Below, one piece after another: positions 5,484-10,370 of a stretch of DNA of 10,370 nt. Source of the stretch: an uncultured Lachnospiraceae bacterium (GTDB lineage Bacteria; Bacillota; Clostridia; Lachnospirales; Lachnospiraceae); the NCBI GenBank assembly GCA_947382415.1, contig CANCYO010000084.1, forward strand, positions 1 to 10,370, in the 5' to 3' direction. Within the stretch, counting starts at the first letter, position 1, and every line of letters starts with the position of its first letter. Below the pieces are notes generated by a model, which was not told where the DNA came from, searched no databases, and saw only the letters and a list, made by a program, of their open reading frames with translations. A program made the translations under genes and the position numbers.

Positions 5484-7115
5484 TTATTTCTGGTCGTCTT
5501 CCCAATCTAAGAATTGAAACTCAAACTCATCGTCATTGATAAAATTTTTGGCCTTCCACCCGGCCTTTCCCTGGGGCTGTGCAGGCGAAGATCCCTGTGC
5601 GGGAGCTCCCTGATCATAATCCCTCTCATAATCAGAATCATAATCCGCCGCATAGTCGGAATGAGGCGGCGCAGGTCTCTGCGCTCTCTCCGGCTGGCGG
5701 CACACAGGACGCTGGGCATGCTGCTCTCCGGGTCTGACAGGCTGGCCCCCAGGGCGCTGGGCGCTGCCGGCGGGTCTTTGGCCCACGGGACGCTGTGCAC
5801 TGCCTTCGGGTCGTGCTGTGGGAGCGCCTGCCGGTCTCTGGCCTGCCGGACGCTGGGCGCCGGGGCCGGGCCTTTGACCCACGGGACGCTGGGCACTGGA
5901 ACCGGGCCTCGCCGTCTGCGTTCCCGCTGCCCGCTGATCTGCAGTTCTATGGTCTGCCGGACGCTGGTCGGCCGCTCTCTGATCTGTAGGTCTCTGACCT
6001 GCGGGCCTCTGACCGGAGGGACGTCTTGCACCCTCCCCGCCCACTGTCTGCATCACTCTCTGGCCGCCCTGTGTCCTTCCGGCAGCCCTCTGTTCCGGCC
6101 GGTCCGCCGTTCTCCTGCGGACGGTCTCCCGCTCCACCTCGTTAAAGTATGCGGAATCCGTCATATCCTTCAACTTAAAGATCAGGAAACTGATGGCGAT
6201 GGCCATCACGATCAACAGGATCACCAGAATGATAATAATAATCTGCTGGGTCCGGTTTTTATTTAATACGGATTTCAGCGTCTCCGTATTCTCTTCCACA
6301 GAGGAAAAAATCTTCTCAATATCCCAAACGTCTCCGGTACTGTTGTCAAGCAGATGCCACTTTTCTCCCTCATAATAAGTGTCCCAGTCCTTGACCGGCT
6401 CCGGTTCAGGTTCAGGCTCAGGCTCCGGAGACGTATCCCCGGGCTGTTCCGTTCCCGCGCCCACAGGCACCAGTTCGCCGCTGACAGTCACATAATCCGC
6501 GCGGATGAATCCTGTCACCTCAGAGCTTCCAGAGGTAAAACTGACTCTGCGCCACTCCTCGCCGTCCGTTCCAGTGGCCGTACCGGTGACAGTCAGCGCA
6601 AGACCGCCGCGGGCGGTACTGACGATCCGGCTTGTGGTGGATGCATTCTGGCGCACACGCACCGGAGAGCTCCCCGATACGCTGCCGCTCACAGGCTCCA
6701 CCTCCGTGACGTCCACCAGCGTCTCATCAGGCGTCGAAGTCGTCGGCGTCGAGGTTGTAGTGGAAGGCGTTGTGGAGCTTACGATAGTGGAGGGCGTACC
6801 ACTGGTAATCTCCATCAGATCGGAACGGATATACCCCGTCACGGAACCGTCAGTCACCTGATACCATGTATAGCCGTCGCTTCCGGTAGTCTGCCCTTTG
6901 ACATTCAGGGACGCATTCTGTGAAGCGCTGGCCAGCGTCTCGCTGGAGGTACTGGGCTCCTTCCTGATCTTCGCGCTGCTGGCAGTCACCTTTCCTGTAC
7001 TGTCTGCGTAACTGACTATGGAATAAGCATCCAATCCCACCGCCAGTGTGGCAAACAACAACAAAATCCCCACCGTCACGCGCAGCCGCCGGTACAATCT
7101 GTTACTCTTTTTCAT
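5484..7115 (-). CDS. Membrane protein with two extracytoplasmic SH3-like domains and a long disordered cytoplasmic tail
   Basis: A 543-aa protein. Residues about 13-37 form a hydrophobic signal or anchor segment after a basic RRLR, with a possible signal-peptidase site at SYA/DS. Bacterial SH3-like (SH3b) domains follow at about 40-103 and 145-212, each ending in TGYIRSD or TGFIRAD. A Ser/Thr-rich linker lies between them and an EP-dipeptide run at 231-240 after them. A strong transmembrane helix spans 290-313, followed by basic residues, so the rest should be cytoplasmic. Residues about 335-480 are low-complexity and rich in RPxGQRP units. The tail has DY repeats and an acidic aromatic end with FEFQFLDWEDD (531-541). 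SH3b domains commonly bind cell-wall peptides, so envelope sensing or signalling to the inside is a fair guess. The frame runs upstream to 7181, but the ATG at 7115 follows AGAGGAAG and gives a normal signal start. Confidence 0.88.
   Translation of the reverse strand: MKKSNRLYRRLRVTVGILLLFATLAVGLDAYSIVSYADSTGKVTASSAKIRKEPSTSSETLASASQNASLNVKGQTTGSDGYTWYQVTDGSVTGYIRSDLMEITSGTPSTIVSSTTPSTTTSTPTTSTPDETLVDVTEVEPVSGSVSGSSPVRVRQNASTTSRIVSTARGGLALTVTGTATGTDGEEWRRVSFTSGSSEVTGFIRADYVTVSGELVPVGAGTEQPGDTSPEPEPEPEPEPVKDWDTYYEGEKWHLLDNSTGDVWDIEKIFSSVEENTETLKSVLNKNRTQQIIIIILVILLIVMAIAISFLIFKLKDMTDSAYFNEVERETVRRRTADRPEQRAAGRTQGGQRVMQTVGGEGARRPSGQRPAGQRPTDQRAADQRPADHRTADQRAAGTQTARPGSSAQRPVGQRPGPGAQRPAGQRPAGAPTARPEGSAQRPVGQRPAGSAQRPGGQPVRPGEQHAQRPVCRQPERAQRPAPPHSDYAADYDSDYERDYDQGAPAQGSSPAQPQGKAGWKAKNFINDDEFEFQFLDWEDDQK
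5675..6023 (-). repeat. Degenerate coding repeats of the RPxGQRP type
   Basis: This stretch within the SH3 membrane protein encodes residues about 365-481. The units QRPAGQRP, AQRPVGQRP and DQRAADQRP recur with small changes, and the DNA carries many near-copies of the core GGACGCTGGGC when read on the plus strand. The composition is Arg, Pro, Gln, Ala and Gly with almost no hydrophobic residues, which implies a disordered, strongly basic tail. Such repeats can change copy number by slippage or recombination; I cannot test that from one sequence. Confidence 0.8.
6396..6425 (-). repeat. Short EP-dipeptide repeat (6-bp unit)
   Basis: Five consecutive Glu-Pro pairs (residues 231-240 of the SH3 membrane protein) are encoded by near-identical hexamers of the GAGCCT/GAACCT type. 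They probably form a stiff spacer between the second SH3-like domain and the membrane helix. Confidence 0.8.
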
Positions 7116-7140
7116 AAGTTCTTCCTCTCTGTAATCCTTA

Positions 7141-7587
7141 TCAATCGTTTTCGCGCATAAAACGCCTCTGTCCGCTCTCACCGCTCTGGGAAGCGCCGAA
7201 GCCCTGAATATTCTTCACCTTACGCATATGCTCCTCCGCATTGCGGTGTACGATCAATTCGCACTCAGGGCACACCCTGCCGCTGCGGATGGTCTTTTTA
7301 CATATCTCACAGTTCAAAAAGGTTCTGGAATTCTCCGCCACCTGAAGTCTGGACTCACGCAGCATCTGCCGGATGGATTTCTGGGAGACGCCCGTCTCAT
7401 GCTCCACTTCAATTACATTGGCCCCTTTATGGTCCTCCAGATAAAGTCTGACCTTCCCGTAATCGTCATAGGCAACAGCGCCGCAATCCTCACAGTGGTA
7501 CTCTCCCACACCCTTAAACACCATGACGCCGCCGCATTTTTCACACTGACATGGCACATGATAGTAATCAAACAAACCAAAATCCAT
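7141..7587 (-). CDS. YvyF-like zinc-ribbon protein, function unknown
   Basis: A 148-aa soluble protein with two predicted zinc sites around a helical middle. The first ribbon uses C15/C18 and C32/C35, with an extra C13. The second uses C93/C96 and C106/C109 in the form CEICKKTIRSGRVCPEC. Between them, residues about 58-83 (VIEVEHETGVSQKSIRQMLR and onwards) look like a short helix-turn-helix. This middle segment plus the second ribbon resembles the flagellar-operon protein YvyF (TIGR03826 type), whose biochemical role is not settled. The N-terminal ribbon is additional as far as I recall that family. No flagellar gene is present; the neighbours are purD (29 bp upstream) and an SH3-domain membrane protein (25 bp downstream). 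The ATG at 7587 is preceded by GAGGGG. A regulatory or adaptor role binding DNA, RNA or protein is possible, but this is inference. Confidence 0.85.
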   Translation of the reverse strand: MDFGLFDYYHVPCQCEKCGGVMVFKGVGEYHCEDCGAVAYDDYGKVRLYLEDHKGANVIEVEHETGVSQKSIRQMLRESRLQVAENSRTFLNCEICKKTIRSGRVCPECELIVHRNAEEHMRKVKNIQGFGASQSGESGQRRFMREND

Positions 7588-7616
7588 ACTACCCCTCTTT
7601 TCCCTTATATTGCCGA

Positions 7617-8891
7617 TTATATCTCATCTATCGCTTTCCCGATGTCATGGCGCATATATTTATTTTTAAATTGCACCCACTCCGTGGCCGCGTAGGCGTT
7701 GGCTCTGGCCTCTTTCAGATCGCTGCCTTTGGCCGTGACACCCAGCACCCGTCCGCCGTTGGTGACAATGCCCTCGGGAGTCTGCCTCGTGCCCGCATGG
7801 AAGCAGTAATACCCTTCCGCATCCTCAAACTTCTCCAGACCCTGTATGACAAAACCTTTTTCGTAAGCCACAGGATACCCTTCGCTGGCCAGCACCACGC
7901 ACACTGCCGCATTGTCCTCAAACTGCAGATCGATCTGATCCAGACTGCCGTCCACACAGGCCTCCATCACCTCGATGATGTCATTCTTCATACGGGGCAG
8001 TACCACCTGTGCCTCGGGATCGCCGAATCTGGCGTTGTATTCCAACACCTTCGGCCCGTCCTCAGTCAGCATCAGGCCAAAGAAGATCACACCCTTAAAA
8101 GGTCTCCCCTCCGCCGCCATGGCATCCACCGTTGCCTGATAGATATACTTCTTACAGAATGCGTCCACTTCCTCCGTGTAGAAGGGGCTGGGAGAAAATG
8201 TGCCCATACCTCCGGTATTGAGTCCCTGATCCCCGTCCTGGGCCCGCTTGTGATCCTGAGCAGAGGTCATAATACGTATGGTCTTCCCGTCCACAAAGGA
8301 CAATACGCTGACCTCCCGCCCGGTCATAAACTCCTCGATGACCATGCAGTTTCCTGCGCTGCCGAATTTCTTATCCCGCATAATGGAATCCACGCCCGCA
8401 AGCGCCTCCTCCATGGTATTGCAGATCAGCACACCCTTGCCCAGCGCAAGGCCGTCCGCCTTCAGCACGATGGGATATTTCGCCTGCTCCTTCAGATAGG
8501 CCACGGCCGCTTCCGGATCGTCAAAATTCTCATAGGCGGCAGTGGGAATATGGTATTTCTTCATCAGATCCTTGGAGAATGCCTTGCTGCCCTCCAGGAT
8601 CGCCGCATTCTTCCGGGGTCCGAAGGTGCGGATGCCCGCCGCCTCCAGCTCATCCACAAGGCCTCCCACCAGAGGATCGTCCATGCCCACGATGACAAAA
8701 TCAATGGCATTCTCTCTGGCAAAAGCTGCCAGCTTATCAAACTCCATGGCTCCGATAGCCACGCACTCCGCGATCTGTCCGATGCCCGCATTGCCCGGCG
8801 CACAGTAGATTTTCTCAACCTTTGCGCTCTTTGCCACACTGGCGGCAATGGCATGCTCACGGCCGCCGCTGCCTACGATCAATACCTTCAT
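7617..8891 (-). CDS. purD: Phosphoribosylamine-glycine ligase (GAR synthetase)
   Basis: PurD joins glycine to phosphoribosylamine using ATP, the second step of purine synthesis. It is an ATP-grasp enzyme of 424 aa, the usual length. The N-terminal motif GSGGREHA is at residues 7-14. The ATP-grasp part carries KADGLALGKGV (144-154), the family signature with RAQDGDQGLNTGGMG ending at 230, and the metal/ATP ligand region LEYNARFGDPEAQ (283-295). The C-terminal domain has SEGYP, HAGT and GGRVLGVT. An open frame extends upstream to 8930, but I chose the ATG at 8891 because it gives the canonical MKVLIVGSGG start and sits 6 nt after AGGGAGGT; an ATG at 8897 would abut that site. One oddity is GMDDPL at 69-74, where most PurDs have GPExPL. 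The gene follows purN after 52 bp and precedes the zinc-ribbon gene by 29 bp. Confidence 0.97.
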   Translation of the reverse strand: MKVLIVGSGGREHAIAASVAKSAKVEKIYCAPGNAGIGQIAECVAIGAMEFDKLAAFARENAIDFVIVGMDDPLVGGLVDELEAAGIRTFGPRKNAAILEGSKAFSKDLMKKYHIPTAAYENFDDPEAAVAYLKEQAKYPIVLKADGLALGKGVLICNTMEEALAGVDSIMRDKKFGSAGNCMVIEEFMTGREVSVLSFVDGKTIRIMTSAQDHKRAQDGDQGLNTGGMGTFSPSPFYTEEVDAFCKKYIYQATVDAMAAEGRPFKGVIFFGLMLTEDGPKVLEYNARFGDPEAQVVLPRMKNDIIEVMEACVDGSLDQIDLQFEDNAAVCVVLASEGYPVAYEKGFVIQGLEKFEDAEGYYCFHAGTRQTPEGIVTNGGRVLGVTAKGSDLKEARANAYAATEWVQFKNKYMRHDIGKAIDEI

Positions 8892-8897
8892 TCTCAT

Positions 8898-8905
8898 ACC
8901 TCCCT
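8898..8905 (-). promoter_or_regulatory. Ribosome binding site that fixes the purD start
   Basis: AGGGAGGT on the minus strand, 6 nt before the ATG at 8891. It touches the alternative ATG at 8897 directly, which rules that codon out as the main start, and it lies inside the still longer open frame that begins at 8930. Confidence 0.8.
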
Positions 8906-8943
8906 GCCCTTTATATAACGCATCCGCCAATTCTGCCGCCGGC

Positions 8944-9570
8944 TTACTGTGTCCGCACGACCCTGCCGTTCTCTGTCCGGATGCGCCCGTTGGCGATATC
9001 GTCTATGGCCTGAGGAAGCAGTATCCACTCAGCCTGCTCCATCACTCTGCGCTGCAATACCTCCGGCGTATCGCCCTCCTCCACAAAAACCGGCTTCTGG
9101 GCGATAATAGGACCCTCGTCCATGCCTTCCGTCACAAAATGTACCGTGGCTCCCGTGACTTTCACTCCACGCTCCAGCACCCGCTCATGCACCTTCAGGC
9201 CATAATAGCCCACACCGCAGAAAGAGGGGATCAGCGAGGGATGGATATTGATGATCCTGCCGGAATACCGCGCCACCATAGCGGGCGGAACCGCCACCAG
9301 AAAACCTGCCAGCACCAGCAGATCCGGCCGGAATTCATCCACCTTTGCCAAAATGGCCTCGTTAAACAGATCTCTGTTCTCATAATCCTTCGGAGATACG
9401 CTGACAGCGGGAATCCCCGCGCTGCGCGCGCGCTCCAGACTTTTCACCGTTTTGTTGTTGCTGATAACGCCCACAAGCTCTGCATTGGTCACTCTGCCCT
9501 CTGATACCGCATCCATGACCGCCTGCAGATTGGTTCCTCCACCGGAGACCAGCACTACAACTCTCAACAT
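8944..9570 (-). CDS. purN: Phosphoribosylglycinamide formyltransferase (GAR transformylase)
   Basis: PurN transfers a formyl group from 10-formyl-tetrahydrofolate to GAR, giving FGAR, the third step of IMP synthesis. At 208 aa it has the normal family length. The N-terminal phosphate-binding loop is LVSGGGTNLQ (residues 7-16). LAGF at 87-90 belongs to the folate site, and the catalytic set is Asn108 and His110 in NIHPSLIPSF plus Asp151 in EGMDEGP, matching Asn106/His108/Asp144 of the E. coli enzyme. The ATG at 9570 lies in a 7-bp overlap with the purM stop and is preceded by GAAGGGAG, a good ribosome binding site, so start and coupling agree. purD follows after 52 bp. No odd residues were noted. 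Confidence 0.97.
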   Translation of the reverse strand: MLRVVVLVSGGGTNLQAVMDAVSEGRVTNAELVGVISNNKTVKSLERARSAGIPAVSVSPKDYENRDLFNEAILAKVDEFRPDLLVLAGFLVAVPPAMVARYSGRIINIHPSLIPSFCGVGYYGLKVHERVLERGVKVTGATVHFVTEGMDEGPIIAQKPVFVEEGDTPEVLQRRVMEQAEWILLPQAIDDIANGRIRTENGRVVRTQ

Positions 9571-10370
9571 AGAGTGACTCCCTTCTCGCCTGCCTCGCAG
9601 CTCCCCACGATATAGGGGGTATCTCCCGCCGCTCTGACGGCCTCCACGGTCTTATCCACATCCGCCGGATCCACTGCCAGCACCATGCCAAGACCCATAT
9701 TATACGTATTGTACATCATCTCGTCCGCAATGCCGCCCTTTTCCTGCAGCAGGCGGAAAATAGCGGGGATCTCATAGCTGTCTTTCTTCACCGCCGCGCG
9801 CACACCATCGGGAAGCATTCTGGGAATATTTTCCTGAAAACCGCCTCCGGTGATATGGCTGCAGCCCTTCACCCGCACTCCGGCCTCCCGGACAGCCTTC
9901 AGGGCCTTCACATAGATTCTGGTGGGCGTAAGCAGCGTCTCGCCAAGCGTGGCCCCCAGCTCGTCATAATAAGTATCCAGGCTCTCCTTCGTCATCTCGA
10001 ATACCTTGCGCACCAGAGAGAATCCATTGGAATGTACGCCGGAGGAAGCGATGCCGATGAGCACATCTCCCGCCTTGATGGACGAGCCGTCGATGATGTC
10101 CTTCTCATCCGCAACCCCCACCGCAAATCCTGCCAGATCATACTCCTCCTCAGGCATCAGCCCGGGATGCTCCGCCGTCTCCCCGCCGATCAGCGCGGCC
10201 CCGGCCTGCTTACAGCCCTCAGCCACACCCTTGACGATAGCGGCTATTTTCTCAGGATAGTTCTTGCCGCATGCTATGTAATCCAGGAAAAACAGGGGCT
10301 CTCCTCCCGCGCAGGCCACATCGTTCACACACATGGCCACACAGTCGATTCCCACCGTGTCATGCTTATC
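9564..10370 (-). CDS. purM: Phosphoribosylformylglycinamidine cyclo-ligase (AIR synthetase), 5'-truncated by window edge
   Basis: PurM closes the imidazole ring: it converts FGAM to AIR with ATP, the fifth step of cytosolic purine synthesis. The visible 269 codons lack about 75-80 N-terminal residues compared with the usual 345 or so. The frame stays open to the last base of the window, so the gene starts outside it. A GTG at 10355 could be taken for a start, but it is the Val codon inside the conserved stretch DTVGIDCVAMCVNDV, so it is rejected. Diagnostic motifs are CVAMCVND, the GGETAE motif (here followed by HPG rather than MPG), the glycine-rich SSGVHSNGFSLVR and the C-terminal HITGGGFQENIPR. 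The stop codon overlaps the start of purN by 7 bp, which suggests translational coupling inside a pur operon. Identification is secure; only the missing 5' end limits it. Confidence 0.97.
   Translation of the reverse strand, partial: DKHDTVGIDCVAMCVNDVACAGGEPLFFLDYIACGKNYPEKIAAIVKGVAEGCKQAGAALIGGETAEHPGLMPEEEYDLAGFAVGVADEKDIIDGSSIKAGDVLIGIASSGVHSNGFSLVRKVFEMTKESLDTYYDELGATLGETLLTPTRIYVKALKAVREAGVRVKGCSHITGGGFQENIPRMLPDGVRAAVKKDSYEIPAIFRLLQEKGGIADEMMYNTYNMGLGMVLAVDPADVDKTVEAVRAAGDTPYIVGSCEAGEKGVTLC

Noticed and set aside
5514..6266. A 250-codon plus-strand open frame opposite the repetitive tail of the SH3 membrane protein
   Set aside because: The repeated composition simply mirrors the RPxGQRP repeats on the other strand. 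The minus-strand frame has a start, ribosome binding site and recognisable domains.
7551..8918. A 455-codon open frame on the plus strand opposite purD
   Set aside because: It is fully antisense to purD, whose protein is unmistakable. The plus-strand translation shows no recognisable domain and no ribosome binding site. Long antisense frames are expected in GC-rich coding DNA.
9564..10355. A complete purM starting at GTG 10355
   Set aside because: The codon is the Val of the conserved DTVGIDCVAM motif, the frame continues to the window edge, and the protein would lack its N-terminal domain.

Overview
The window reads as chromosomal DNA from a Gram-positive anaerobe of the Clostridia, most likely a gut Lachnospiraceae with a moderately GC-rich genome. 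This rests on strong AGGAGG-type ribosome binding sites before almost every gene, RecD2 rather than RecBCD-type RecD, an ECF-type vitamin transporter subunit, a ferredoxin-tailed aldo/keto reductase and the style of the purine genes. The assignment is inferred from protein families, not from a marker gene.

All ten genes lie on the minus strand, so transcription runs from position 10370 down to 1. Gene junctions are overlaps or gaps of at most 57 bp, and I see no convincing internal terminator. In transcription order: (i) 10370-7617, the end of a purine operon: purM (5' end outside the window), purN and purD, for steps 5, 3 and 2 of IMP synthesis. (ii) 7587-5484, two poorly characterised genes: a zinc-ribbon protein resembling the flagellar-region protein YvyF but with no flagellar gene nearby, and a membrane protein with two extracytoplasmic SH3-like domains, a transmembrane helix and a long Pro/Arg/Gln-rich repetitive tail. 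(iii) 5426-4626, a short-chain dehydrogenase that closely resembles, from memory, bacterial 12alpha-hydroxysteroid (bile acid) dehydrogenases. (iv) 4589-2376, the DNA helicase recD2. (v) 2395-1175, an ECF transporter substrate-binding subunit overlapping recD2, followed 3 bp later by a uridine-kinase-like P-loop kinase. (vi) 1158-31, an aldo/keto reductase with a C-terminal two-cluster [4Fe-4S] domain.

The purine genes form one pathway. The transporter and kinase look like an import-and-phosphorylate pair for a vitamin or nucleoside-like compound. The rest share a reading direction, and possibly a transcript, without an obvious common pathway. The most notable points are the probable bile-acid dehydrogenase, the unidentified transporter-kinase pair, the SH3/membrane/disordered-tail protein next to an out-of-context YvyF-like protein, and a degenerate 12-bp tandem repeat lying across the recD2 stop codon and the start of the transporter gene. 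I saw no mobile element, RNA gene, CRISPR array or defence system. No gene-free stretch longer than 57 bp is present, apart from the last 30 bases after the reductase (positions 1-30), which hold nothing I can identify.
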